A stretch of 64,000 bases of DNA from assembly GCA_004352715.1 (NCBI GenBank), contig SCFE01000023.1, positions 1,870,101-1,934,100 on the forward strand, given 5' to 3'. Below the pieces are notes generated by a model that did no database searches, was not told the DNA's origin, and worked only from the letters and a program-made list of their open reading frames with translations. This document shows positions 12,257-25,136 of this stretch, piece after piece. Source of the DNA: Hofstenia miamia. Lineage: Eukaryota; Xenacoelomorpha; Acoela. Position 1 is the first letter of the stretch. The number at the start of each line of letters is the position of its first letter. The position numbers and the translations under genes were made by a program.

Positions 12257-13860
12257 TATCATTGCAAAACTTGAATTTCAGCGATGTTGAAAAATAGCGA
12301 AATTTTTACAATTTAAATTTATTCTGCTATTTAAATCAATGTGTTTACGTGTATTGAAGTTTTCGTATACTGGCTATTCTTGTATTACAAAAAAATTAAT
12401 TGTGGGCATTTCGTATTTCGGTGTGGGTATTTTGTATTTTCTTTGTAGTACTTCGTATATTTGTGTATTTTGTTCAATTTATAACAAGAAAACATATGCA
12501 CCTTAAAATTACAAGCAATTGTTACAGAAATCTAGCCCCATGCACAAGCTATTTTGATCAATTTTTGTAAATTTTCCGACTCAGTGTTAGAAGGCTCCAA
12601 AATACTACTAGAAAGTCCAGAACCAATCAATTTGACCTCTTGCCTCTTTTAGCGTTAAGTCGATACTGCCTAGCTGTTGATAGTAAATTTTCAATTTAGG
12701 CCAAATACTTTTGCATTTTATCGTGGATCGTGAGCAACACACCGGTTTGGATATTTAACCTTCAAGCACTCATTTATGCGCAATGCAGACGTCTAGATAT
12801 AGGCTGTATACAACTACCATTTTGTTTCTTGTAGAACAATATGAAGGTCACAACAACAAGCGGTCTAGATTTGTCAGGTTTCCTTTAGAAATGTTAGTTT
12901 TATTAGTGATTCTGGACACCTTCCAATGCGTATAAGACAAACCTTCAGCAGTGCAATCAATATGAATTGTTTTATTTCAGACTTAAGGCAACTTCATAGA
13001 CAATTAAATTGAATATTTTGATTGAATACAAAATACTTGAATATATCTTTCATTGAGAGGCACTGGAAAAAAGTAGACATCAAATTCAGGGGTGATGTTA
13101 AAGAAGCAATCATGCAATGAGCTGCAAATGTAAGCATTAGAATTTTCATGCATTCTAGTAAACAAAAATCTTTTTGTAAAATAATGGGAATTATAAAAAC
13201 CACATCTATAAATTAATAAAAAGTTCAAACTGAGTATGCCAATTTTATAGATATTTATATATTTCATATCAGATTTTGTGATATTACAGTGATTTTAAAT
13301 ATCCATAAATTTGTAGCACAATATCTTTCTAAATTTACCTTCATGGAATTCATGACATATATTTTAGGTTTTTGGTGAGGTACATAACACTAAATACCAA
13401 AAACCAACAGTATGCAGCAGTGGTATAGTCCTATTTTGTTAATAATGGGGACCTTATTAAACCAAAAATTTTTGGGACACCACACTTGTCATAAAATTCT
13501 TACACACACCCTCCTATTCGGTTTGCACCAAATAAACACTAAAACAAAAACTTAGTTAACAATTCAACTGTAGTTAATTGAGATCTCTGGTAATTTCGAT
13601 TTGACAAGTCTGCTTTGACTATCATCAGCTGAATGGTGTCTAAGCAATCAAATGCTCTACAAACTCAACCGACTGCATTTTCTTTAATAAGGCAATAGAG
13701 TAGGTGCTTTATAATACAGTACACCTATAAATCCACTGATAATAAATCAATCCCTAATATATCCAAATTAGTCTGGAATCAATTTCTACATTGAAAACCC
13801 ATCAATTAAAAAATCCAACAGCTCAATTAATAAATCCAATTTTTCTAAGAAGAAAATGAC
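12257..13860. other. Spacer without recognised genes
   Basis: AT-rich. Two overlapping minus-strand frames near 12994-13267 have no family resemblance and no splice support. No transposon ends were recognised. Confidence 0.4.
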
Positions 13861-14260
13861 CGATTCATGTATTGAATCGCCAAACTTATTGTAATTGCGA
13901 TATCATAGATGATACTGAGGTTGAAATTTTTGATCAAGAAGTTACAAAACGCATAAATCCGTGGGAGGCTATGTATATGATCCAGTGAGCTGGAATAAAT
14001 TTCTTGGAACAGCATGGAAAACGGTTAGATCAAAGCCGGATTTACTGCTGTTGGGGCGCAACTGGTCAATGAAGAACCGAATTTACCATCACTCCTACTA
14101 GACTGAGTGAAAAAGAATTTGATAGATGACTATTGATTGGTGATGTTATAGTTCCAGAGGTGAAGGAAGAAGACATGCTTAATGAACTGGTCCACGGGAC
14201 TGAGGAGTGATGAAAGAGTAAGTACTCCTGAGCCTCCAACAACTGAAAAAATTCTACATT
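13860..14260 (+). pseudogene. Possible pogo/Tigger transposase C-terminal remnant
   Basis: Across several frames with stops the plus strand gives EVTKRINPWEAMYMI, a Trp-containing stretch, IKAGF, then an acidic tail (VPEVKEEDMLNELVHGTEE). The order 'aromatic stretch, W, x-KAGF, acidic tail' recalls the region after the DDE domain of pogo/Tigger proteins. Frames are broken and no DDE residues are preserved. Low confidence. Confidence 0.25.
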
Positions 14261-16000
14261 ACTTTGTTAAATAGGAATATGATCTCAATAGTCTTTGATA
14301 CAGCAAAATGGACGCCTTTGTTGTTTTCAAAGAGAACATCAGCCCTGAATTACTGTAAAATTGCCCCAAAGCAAGAAATTCTTGATAAATTCCTCATCTA
14401 CCAAAAACAAAATATTTGTTGACACTTCTATAAATTGCCTAGCAATAGATATACCTTTTTTAGTGTTTATCATTTTTGGATAGCACTAGAAAATGACGAT
14501 AGATCAAAATGACTTTTAAGGATTTTTTGTTTGCTTCATTATTCATTCAGGAAAAACAACTAACAGGTACATATACTTCCAATTATAATGATAATCTCAT
14601 TTAAATTGCTATTTGTAGAAATTTGGTTTCTATTCCATATTTTTGCATTTGAAAAAAAAATTTAAATTTATTCTCAAGGAGTAATCGCTGTCTAGTGTTA
14701 ATCAATCCAAAATAGCCTGTCCTAAAGTAGATTTATTAAGCAGGTTCTACTGTATATGCATTCTTGTCTTCCTCTCCAGCATTGTTTGCACCACTACAAA
14801 AATGAGTGAAAATAGCCAAATGATCATTCTATATTATTAATAGTGGCTATTCACCAAGTGTCGATCACCCAACCAACTTTTCTAAACAGGATATCAAGAT
14901 CGTTAGATATCTTTTGTACTTCTCTTTATACTGTGTAAATCTCATCACAGAATGATCAGAATGATTTCAAGTGAAATGTTGCATTGATTAAATTCATAAT
15001 ATCGTGAATTCCAGGCTGTGGTTTACTTGACCACTTGATAGATCAGTTCGCCCCTGGGTAGCAAGCAATTTTCGTGGGTGGGTAGTGGATGAAATAAAAC
15101 GAAGAAGTCTGAAATTTTCAATATGATAAGCCCCCATAGGCCAACACCCTTAGCCTAAAAAATTTAACAATGGGGGCCGGACCCCCATGGTCCCCCGCCC
15201 CACTACACCCCTGATATGCAGTCAAAACCACACAGCATTTGCTACACCGTAAAACTTTGATTAACACATTGCTATGAATGAACTCCAGGAGTAGAAATCC
15301 TTCCTCTTACACATTTTTCAGATCTGGATGAGGGTTATTGTGAGTCATGCGGCATATTGGGTCACTGTTCGAGAGTCCGTTGGCAAGGCGCGGTCAGCTC
15401 TACTCACCTGAGTAATATAATAAAGTCTTTGCGGTCTCAAGATTCGGATTTCATCAACCCTTAGTTAACAGGAATGAATTCAATATGAATATGTCAACAC
15501 TCAAATGAACTCTACCTACCAATCAAATTTGTCTTTATGAAAATGTTCCCTTGTCGTATAACCAATCAAGCAGGTTTTATTCTCGAACTGCAAAGTAACA
15601 CCTCTCTTGTGAACCGCGTTTATTACTTAAACATTGTCTCTCAAATAATGTTGTGATGACGTGCTTTTTTGATATATAACGAGGTTATTGTTGTATTTTC
15701 AATATTTTATAGCCCATCTGGTTCTCGTGTGTGCGACACATTTGATGATTTACTCTAATGGGTCGACGTAAAGTTTGCAAAAGCTCGCTTATATATAAGA
15801 AAACAAAAACGCAATTTTATAGAATGTTTTAGTGTCGAGCTTCAATGAACTTCTTAAGACTACACAAACAGACAAACTCCCATGAAACACTGGGGGGATG
15901 CGATTGATTTTAAAGCCTCCAACTAAAAACGCACTACTGATGGAAGGAACAAGATTAAAGCTGCTAAGATGAAATTAACTTTACAGGGTTTACTCAGATT
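14261..16000. other. Spacer with a G/C-run MITE-like block
   Basis: No gene seen. Around 15050-15215, CGCCCCTGGGTAGC faces GGGGGCCGGACCCCCATGG and CCCCACTACACCCCTGA, which looks like the ends of a small CAGGGG-type MITE, but no 8-bp duplication was identified. Confidence 0.3.
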
Positions 16001-16003
16001 TTA

Positions 16004-16737
16004 GTGGTAGCAATGGAAGTTTTCATTAAATTATTGACAGAGATCAATCATAGATATCTTGAAACTACTACAACGAGTGTTCAATATGATAAAAAGCGTT
16101 ACCAAGATTTGCAAAGCAAAATATTAAGAAGTCCCAATAAAAATTTGCAAAACCTTAGAACGTGTCATGCATATGTAACATGCTTAGCGACAAACGCAAA
16201 ACCTGTTACTTCAAACATACGAAGTCTTAGATTGATGATAACTTGTCCGATACATAACACCGCGCACTGAATACAAGTGGCCAGAGTGACACACCAATGG
16301 ACATTTTCTGTCTCGGAACTGCAGCGCATTAACAGAATTTGCTATCAGAGATCCCTGCAACTAATGATCCTGGGTTGGATATTGTATGCGTCACAAAGAG
16401 CAAGACTAGTGTTCGACAGTGCTCGCAGAATCAATGCTGTCATTACTAATGCTTGGAGTTAGATAAAGTAAACAACTCAAAGCTACAAGAACCTCGACAG
16501 TACCAAGTGTATGGAGCAGATTTTAACCCGAAAATCTATGGAGTGCCAAGATTTTGCAAACATATTTTAGGTGTTCGAACTAATTTCAAAACTGAAAAAG
16601 GAATAGAAGATCTAATCGAACGTATTGAACAGTATCTGCTAAGAAAAGTGTGCGAGAAATCAACATTTCAAAATGTTATGCAGGCATATAATGCTCTACC
16701 GAGTAGGGGCCGTGTCGATGTTTTTGTCAATTTTTAA
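16004..16737 (+). pseudogene. Degenerate plus-strand frames, unidentified
   Basis: Three consecutive frames (16004-16270, 16277-16462, 16453-16737) on the plus strand look like one coding region broken by a stop and frame changes: charged, low in hydrophobic runs, with Cys/His in the first part and SRGRVDVFVNF at the end. I cannot assign a family; a dead transposase is most likely given the context. It could also be chance, since no splice sites support it. Confidence 0.25.
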
Positions 16738-16740
16738 TAA

Positions 16741-19700
16741 TACTACAATTCTGTTATTCATTACCAATAGCATGGTAATTGCAGTTATTGACTTAAGGCT
16801 ACTATTTGATCTGCCTCTAAGAACATATAAATTTAGCCTTTATCAACAGAGTGAGATATTAAAATTTTTATATATCAATTTTATAACAAATTTCTTTCAT
16901 TTAATGACACATGCATAAACAATTAATCATACGAATTTTTATTATACAGCATTAATAAGAATGGTTTCTTGAATTAAAAAGTCAAAGGAATGTTTAAATT
17001 TTGGTATACATAAAGTGAAGGATTGTAATTGTTTATAATATATGGAAAAACCGTTTTTCCTTAAACTAAAGTTCAAGGAAAAGCGGTTTGCGTTATCCTA
17101 ACTTCTAGAGAAATTATTAAAACAATTAGTTTGTACAAAATATACTTTAAATAGTGAGCTAAATAAGATAGGCAAAAATATATTCCAAAAACAGATAAAT
17201 TTGAAAATACAATATTTTGTGTTAGTAGATTAAAAATTGAAAGCTTTAGATATACAAATTCATGTGGTTATAAATTTTTGAAAAAACTCTGAATGCACAA
17301 AATTGAGATTTGAAAATTACTACGGAGGTAAATTAATCAATTGCATAAAATATTTCTTTAATCAATTTACACAAATCACGTTGTATGCAAAAACACATCT
17401 AACTAAATGTCATACAATTATATATATTTCGCATAGTCAATAAAAATATTGTATATTTTATGTTTTAACTAATATAAAATTATTTTACACAAATAAAATA
17501 GAAAATTTCAAATTTTCAAAAATGATGTAGTAGTTAAGCCTAAAATTTTAGACTTTTTGAAAATTCGATTTTTTGTGCTTGTAGAATGCCAAATGCCTAA
17601 TATCTTACACTTGGTTTCATACTTTTACAGTAAGTATTAACAAAGAAAAATGACTATATATTAAAATTTATATTTTAGGGCTTTGGCTCCAAAGTCTTGA
17701 CAAATTTAATAATTTTTTTATATATATTTATAATACATTGTCTAGCGCCCAATTTTCAATTTGTCAGAAATCGATATCATTAAAACTGGGTGCGTAATAA
17801 ATTTAATAAAATTTGGAATCAATTAAACAGTTTTAAAATTGAAAGCCTAATATCTCAGGCGCGCATTGCCCAATTTCAAAAATTCGTTTTTCAGAATAAA
17901 GTTTGAACTGATTTGCAATTATTGAAAGAGAAATTTTTGAAATACATTTAATATTGAGGGTGCAATTTGTGATGCAACTTTCTACGCTTACAGATTGTCA
18001 CTTTAAAAATTTCCTTCCAAATTCTTATGTGGAATGATGGCGGGGGGGAAAACTTTGAGGGCCATTTACACCTGGACCAAAGTATAATCTTGCTTAGTGA
18101 AAAAATTTTGCCAATAATTTGGGGGCAACGAATTTGTCTGCAAAATTTGGTTAAAATTGAATGGCTCAATCCCAATACATGGTCTAAAAAGATGCTTATA
18201 TACGAACACAAATTAACACTCTTACCTGCGGGACTTACTCTACATCTCTATCTCTCTTTCAATCTCACATTTTGACAACACTCCCGGTGCGCAGCGGCAC
18301 TGCGGGTTGCAACAATTTTAGAATTTTAGAATTTAGGCATTTTGTTTTTATTCAATATAATTGATTCCAAAATTTCCAGCTGTAGATTCTCTGCCAGATT
18401 TGATCCCATCAACTTCGGACCAATGCCAAAAAATGTGCAACTGAATTTTTAAAGTAACAAAATAAAAAAATTGGGAGATTTCTACATATTTTAGGCTTAA
18501 ATTGGCAATTTAAGAAAATCGATTAAAAGTGCTCCTGTGTCTTCATTATTGGACACTTAGACTTTGAATTTAAACTATTATATAGTACTTGAAAAGCGCT
18601 ATATACTTATATTTCCAATTTTCAAAAAAGCCCAAAATTTTAGGCACATTAGTGAAAAGCTTTCCATTAATAATAGCATTGAAATATATATTTTGCATTT
18701 AAACTCTAGTGCCCTCAATAATTGATATTTTGTTTTTGAACTTAATCTATTAGATAGTAACTATCTACCCATTTTATCGATTTTCTAAAAAGCACAAAAT
18801 TTTAGGCACATGAGTGAAAGATGTTTCATCAATAATAACAATAGAAATCTGTTTAGAATTCAATTAAATGATATTTACATTTAATATGAATGTACATTTA
18901 TTTATTAAATATCATAAAATATATAGTGATATCAAGTATGTGAAACAATTGATTTTTTATGTCGATTTAATGCACTGTGTGTTGCTTGAGCAATTCAATT
19001 AAATGAAGATAACTAAAACATGCATATTTCCCGCATTCGCATTTTCCATAACAACAAAAAATTTTTGCTCTGCTGCTATTAATAACAATTAGATATCACA
19101 CGTGCAATGAATTTCAACATTAATCAGAGGACTTGTGGAAAAATAAATTCCATTAACTAAAATCATATTACATCATGATGCGTTCTTCCTAAATAACTTT
19201 AAAGTTTTGTATTCTGTTGAGAATCATATTTATATATGCTCTTGATAAGATGGGATGCCTATTTACCTAAAGCAATAAATGATTTCACAGAAGATGTATC
19301 TAGGGCGGGTAAAAAATATAATATAAAGTTAGACTAATTTCAATGAAATTAGTGTGATTATCTGAATAATATATTCGAACCTACTAAGTTTATAGCTATT
19401 ATTGTTTTGATTTCAATGCTGGCCTTCTGACTTCCAATAGAACACTAATGAAATAATGTTATATATATACTCATTTAAATTTTAAAGATTGAAGAGATTA
19501 TTAAGAAAATTCAATAATAGTCAGTAGAATTTAATTTGATGTATAATTATTGTAAAACATTTGATGAACCCTAGCAATGCTGTTGGAAGTAATGTCGGAA
19601 AAAAGTTTATACTCTCTGTTATCCATTTTAAATATCTTGATATGACAATCGAAACATTGGCAATGAATTCCACAAGAAATCGACTTGTAAAGATAAAATA

Positions 19701-20467
19701 TTTATAAAATTCATGTAATTTTCGCAATCTTATTTTAATGCAATAAGTTGGCTGATATGATATTGAATTGCGCAGATATTTGGGATGAAATCCGTTCACA
19801 ATTACTTGCAATTAGCATCTCTTAGATGTAAGACATCTTGACAAAGAAGGCTTTTTCGAATTAACTTTAAACATACATTTAAAAAGTCACTATTCTGTGA
19901 GTTTTGGTTCAATTGCTTTGTTGTTTACAGCATTCGGTAGAGCTCCCTTGCTCAATCTAACACTATAAAAATGTATTTTTAGTTACTAGTACTATAGCAA
20001 ATTTGCGACTTCATTAATAAAACTAATTGATTTTGGATCTCCATATTTCGACCTCAATTGGCCTTAAAAGCTAGCATTATATATGAAAATGTGCGCACTG
20101 ACCAGCTGAATTCAAGAATATTTTGTTTTTGAATTTGTAAATTCTGGATCTACAATACACTCGAAGTAAAAATGTTAAAATTCACAAGTTGACAATAGCG
20201 GTCTAAAACATTTAATAGAGTAGTTCGTATTTGGAGAGCTATTAATCCAAACGTTTTTTGTGCTATGCACACAGTCCATGTACCATTGGGGACGATCTGA
20301 ATAGCTCTATAACAATCATACAATTAATCTAGGGATTTTATAAGTTTAAACTATGTTTGGGTGATAAATATAATTGATTCAAATTTCGGCAATATTACGT
20401 AACAATTATTTCTATTAAAATTAGGTTTGATAAAATTTCCTCCAATTATATAATAATGGCCATATGC
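16741..20467. other. AT-rich spacer up to the gap
   Basis: Long A/T-rich stretch with several similar words (AAAATTTTAGGC, GGCACATNAGTGAAA at 18640-18660 and 18810-18830), pointing to internal decayed repeats. No gene recognised on either strand. Confidence 0.4.
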
Positions 20468-21467
20468 NNNNNNNNNNNNNNNNNNNNNNNNNNNNNNNNN
20501 NNNNNNNNNNNNNNNNNNNNNNNNNNNNNNNNNNNNNNNNNNNNNNNNNNNNNNNNNNNNNNNNNNNNNNNNNNNNNNNNNNNNNNNNNNNNNNNNNNNN
20601 NNNNNNNNNNNNNNNNNNNNNNNNNNNNNNNNNNNNNNNNNNNNNNNNNNNNNNNNNNNNNNNNNNNNNNNNNNNNNNNNNNNNNNNNNNNNNNNNNNNN
20701 NNNNNNNNNNNNNNNNNNNNNNNNNNNNNNNNNNNNNNNNNNNNNNNNNNNNNNNNNNNNNNNNNNNNNNNNNNNNNNNNNNNNNNNNNNNNNNNNNNNN
20801 NNNNNNNNNNNNNNNNNNNNNNNNNNNNNNNNNNNNNNNNNNNNNNNNNNNNNNNNNNNNNNNNNNNNNNNNNNNNNNNNNNNNNNNNNNNNNNNNNNNN
20901 NNNNNNNNNNNNNNNNNNNNNNNNNNNNNNNNNNNNNNNNNNNNNNNNNNNNNNNNNNNNNNNNNNNNNNNNNNNNNNNNNNNNNNNNNNNNNNNNNNNN
21001 NNNNNNNNNNNNNNNNNNNNNNNNNNNNNNNNNNNNNNNNNNNNNNNNNNNNNNNNNNNNNNNNNNNNNNNNNNNNNNNNNNNNNNNNNNNNNNNNNNNN
21101 NNNNNNNNNNNNNNNNNNNNNNNNNNNNNNNNNNNNNNNNNNNNNNNNNNNNNNNNNNNNNNNNNNNNNNNNNNNNNNNNNNNNNNNNNNNNNNNNNNNN
21201 NNNNNNNNNNNNNNNNNNNNNNNNNNNNNNNNNNNNNNNNNNNNNNNNNNNNNNNNNNNNNNNNNNNNNNNNNNNNNNNNNNNNNNNNNNNNNNNNNNNN
21301 NNNNNNNNNNNNNNNNNNNNNNNNNNNNNNNNNNNNNNNNNNNNNNNNNNNNNNNNNNNNNNNNNNNNNNNNNNNNNNNNNNNNNNNNNNNNNNNNNNNN
21401 NNNNNNNNNNNNNNNNNNNNNNNNNNNNNNNNNNNNNNNNNNNNNNNNNNNNNNNNNNNNNNNNNNN
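20468..21467. other. Assembly gap, exactly 1,000 N
   Basis: A round 1,000-base run of N is normally a placeholder for unknown size. The right edge is a (TA)n tract, a usual cause of assembly breaks. The relative orientation of the two sides is doubtful (see the SLC5 exons). Confidence 0.98.
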
Positions 21468-23180
21468 TATATATATATATATATATATAAATGCTAAAGC
21501 AGCCGCGTGGTTTCAAATGAACTTTATCAAGCTGAATTCGACTGTGCATTTCATTCTTCTCTAACTTTACAAAAAAGTTCATCTTTTTTAATGTTCTTTC
21601 CCTAAATTACTCTTCCTTTTGAATTTTTTATATTTTTTACTGCATATTGCAAAATAAATCCAAATTGAAACCATCACAACAACATATTTTTAAGCTGTGT
21701 CATTCTACATTAAATTACAAGATCATTGATGGTGCTAGTGAATACCAAAATAGAAATCATCACTAATGCCATGCAGTGTTAGGGTTCATGGAAGGACGCA
21801 CTTCCACAAGCAAAATTTATTGATATCAAATGATCATTGGCCTATTTCATGAACTGATGTAGCGCAAGAGTTAGTTTTTGATTTTCTACAAGCCACTTTT
21901 GCGTTATACAAACTTAGGCAACCCAATTGAAGCAAAATGCAGGAGTGCTGTAAAATATTTTGATGTCCATGTCCGAGATTAGGAAATCAGCATGTTTCAA
22001 TTATGCAGAATTATTGAGAAGGTGAATTCTGCTGTCGTTAGCCAAAATATAGATGATTTTTAAAATAACTTGACATTTCATGGGAGAAAGTTTTACATTT
22101 GGGATTGGATGGCGCGCCATGCATGATTAAGCCAGAAGCAATCCTAAAGCCCTATATCCAACTTAATTCACCACAACCTTAAATTAATTTATAGTTGCGC
22201 TGGAAGGGTTCTTCACTTATATCCATCTGTTCACGACATCATTGCAACAATGAATTTATTGAAAGGGGATGTCAATTCCATCTCATTCTAAGGATTCTTA
22301 TTGGGGAACTTGTTTCGAAGCTCCGTGTACTTAGGTGCTGTGCAGATCATTTAAGAAAGTAAGATGACAGTGGATTGGTTGTAAAGCTTGTAATTGAAGC
22401 AATTTGCACTCTTCTTTGGTGACTCAATTAACTAATGAATCAGATGGATTCAGATGACCCTGTTCTCATATACTAAAATTCATGAAGAAGCAAAATAACT
22501 GGCACCAATCTAATTCTGGCATGCAATTCTTTGCTTAGTTGCAAAACTGTGTTGGGTCAAATCCAGCAGTAGAACGATAACTTAGAAAATTCAAGAAGCT
22601 GGTCGCAAAAGACAGAGGCCTTCATCTGTCAACATGGAATCTTAAATTTGTGCATATTGATATTTTAAAATATAATAATTTACACAAATCTAGCATCTTT
22701 TATACACTTAATTTAAACATTTTGCAATATATTGATTATATTTGTAAGCGGCAATTAAACGACAAAAATCAAAGTAATTTGCAAAAATAAAAAATATTCT
22801 TAGAAAATATAAAAAACAGCTTACAGTTGCCCTATATGATATACATGAGTAAAGTTAACTGGATGATTAGAAATAATTGTATTTTTTTCAATGTTCCATT
22901 TAAGTCAAAATGTGAAGATAAAAGATATGTGATGTTTTTTAAAATATGCAGCAATGTAATATTCTGTTTTGGCGAATGTTTAACGATGCTCATCGGAAAA
23001 TGCGTGAGAGTTTGCAATTTTTAGATAAAAGTTGCAATTTTCGAACAACTTAATATACACACATATAATATGCATACATAAATATAGGCAGTGTTGATCG
23101 TTTTAACTTTATTTAAACTTTAAAAAGAAACTTTGAAACTTCAATTTCAAACTGAGATTTCAAGAACAAATAATAAGTCT
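21468..23180. other. Spacer, transposon debris likely
   Basis: Starts in a (TA)n tract. The 21700-22640 part has higher GC and looks like old coding sequence with many stops, but I cannot name it. The rest is AT-rich without supported features. Confidence 0.3.
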
Positions 23181-23184
23181 ATAT

Positions 23185-24391
23185 TTAACAGTACTCATGC
23201 TTGTTCGGTTCCTTTGGTGCCCCCTCACAGTTGGCAGGCGATGGCATAACCCCTAAGAGATGACGAGCCAACCCTTGTAGTCGTGGATACTTGTCTTGAG
23301 CATCATACTTGAGGAAGAACTGAAAAGCCGATATTTTAACCTCCACGTAGTACAAAAAATCTCGCAATTCTTCTTTAATAGAGTTGAACCTCGTATTAAA
23401 ATAGTTATCCAAATTCACTTTTTTTGATGGGTTTGAGCACGCACTGAAGATATCTTCAATAGGATTAATTAGTGCTGTTTCAATAAACGAAAGTTCTTCA
23501 CCCACAACCTCTCCTGTTTCCATAATGGCTTGATCGGTAATGTACTTCACCGCAAGTTCTTGTTCACTCTGAGTCAAAAATGAATGGTGATCCTTTGAAG
23601 GATTAATCAAACAACATGCCAGAGTTACCACTGAGAAGGACGAAAACCTTCTATCAAGTGTAAGAGAGTTTTGAAGTCTTGACAAAAACATTTTGACTAG
23701 ATAGTGCAAGTTATTGTTAAGTGACGAACGTTGACAAACAATGTCCAATTGGCGAATAGCACAAACTGTGTTGTCTGATATGGGGTGCTCGCTTTCAAAA
23801 AACCTTCCAATTTCCATAAGCTTTTGATGAACTTTAAACATCTGAGTTATAGCAGGATTATCGAGGCAACTATAAGCACGCGAGTTCTCTTCACGTTTTG
23901 CGTTTAGTTCTGTCAACTTCATCATAACCCATTTCAATTGAACGTGGTGACCGTACCAGCGTTTTGCTAAGTTTAGGGCCATTTAAATTCAAACAGAAGC
24001 TGTTTAATTGGGTAAAAAATGGCATCAGGGATCGAATTGTTCAATTTGTGAGCGCCACATCCAACAAATGTATGAAATCCTTGTGACCTTCTATGACAAG
24101 ATGCGATTCAACAACAAAAGTTTCTTCCGATTCTGACTCGCTCAATATTTTGTCGTCATTTGCGTCATTTGTAACCATTTCTTTGAAAATACGAGCACTT
24201 GCAATCATTGGCGCGCAATTGTCGCTTTGAAACGCGATACAATTCTTAGGATCAAGTTTTAGGCCTTCCAAAACCTGCTTCACTTCAAGAGCTGTCACGC
24301 TTGCCTTTGTATTGGACACAACTTTGAAATCAACCACTCGGAGCATTGGTTCCCATGCATCAGAAATCCATGAAATTGAGATGACTATCAC
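23185..24391 (-). pseudogene. hAT-type transposase remnant
   Basis: Two minus-strand frames are separated by a stop and a frame change. The upstream one (24391-24041, 116 aa) contains AFQSDNCAPMIASARIFKEM, resembling the catalytic-core 'D-N-x-x-N/M' segment of hAT RNase H-like domains, with an acidic insertion. The downstream one (23982-23185, 265 aa) is mostly helical and ends with YPRLQGLARHLLGVMPSP, matching the hAT C-terminal dimerisation block (YPxLxxLAxxxLxxPxSxxxxER), but the ER-Fxx-G part is replaced by an unrelated tail. No intact catalytic triad and no BED finger, so inactive. TTTAAACTT-rich flanks (23100-23150, 24780-24890) may be its ends. Confidence 0.6.
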
Positions 24392-25136
24392 GTTTTGACC
24401 TCGGGTGTTGCTCCAATGGTCGAGTTGGACTCCGTATGAAGGAGATTCGCATTCTTATACACCTTCTCTTCCGCCAATGTTGATATACAACACTTTATAT
24501 TTTTGTAGTTCGGAATCTTTCGATATTGTATAACACTTCAGAAATTTCCGGTTTTTTGGCATCTAGAGATATTCATTGGTAACCCAGTCTGAGCAAAAGA
24601 TTGACTAATTGCTTCATTGGCAATTTTGGCTTCAGACTTGACTTTAAAAGAAGTGCTGATTCTCAATTGGTTTTGAGAACCATTTAAAAATTAATTATAA
24701 AGATAACTTCAAGTATTAAAAAGATAGCAAAAAGATGGACAGTGTAATTCCTTCATGTATTGGTATGACGTAATCGGCCATTTTGAAGTTTAAATAAATG
24801 CTCTCATTTAAACTTAAGTTTAAAGTTGAAATGTTTAAAAAATGTGAGTTAGATTAAACTTTCATTTAAACTTCGTTTTAGATATAATGCTTGCAAAAAT
24901 AATTAGATATACCAAATGTTATTTTCATCGTGGATTTTTTCACTAAAAAAATTTAAATTCAATTTTGTAGATATTTACTGTCCAAATATGGAATAACTTA
25001 AGTTCAACATTTTTCGTTGCAAAAACCTACTCAAACTTTGTCGCAACTGCTTAAAAATTAACCCATTGTTAAGTTGGCAAAAAAATTCAAATAAACTTAA
25101 GCTCAACAGGCTAAGATGTCAAAAGCACTTCCTGTA
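24392..25136. other. Flank of the hAT remnant
   Basis: Decayed continuation of the transposase (24400-24480, minus strand, no clear frame), followed by DNA rich in TTTAAACTT words on both strands. Nothing else seen. Confidence 0.35.

Noticed and set aside
12994-13267. Overlapping minus-strand frames with hydrophobic residues
   Set aside because: No splice sites, no family pattern, and AT-driven codon content.
15350-15460. GC-richer block considered as a tRNA or tRNA-derived SINE
   Set aside because: No A and B box pair and no cloverleaf could be made from it.
20446-21582. Long open frames over 20446-21582 and 39524-40637
   Set aside because: They consist of runs of N in assembly gaps; no real codons.
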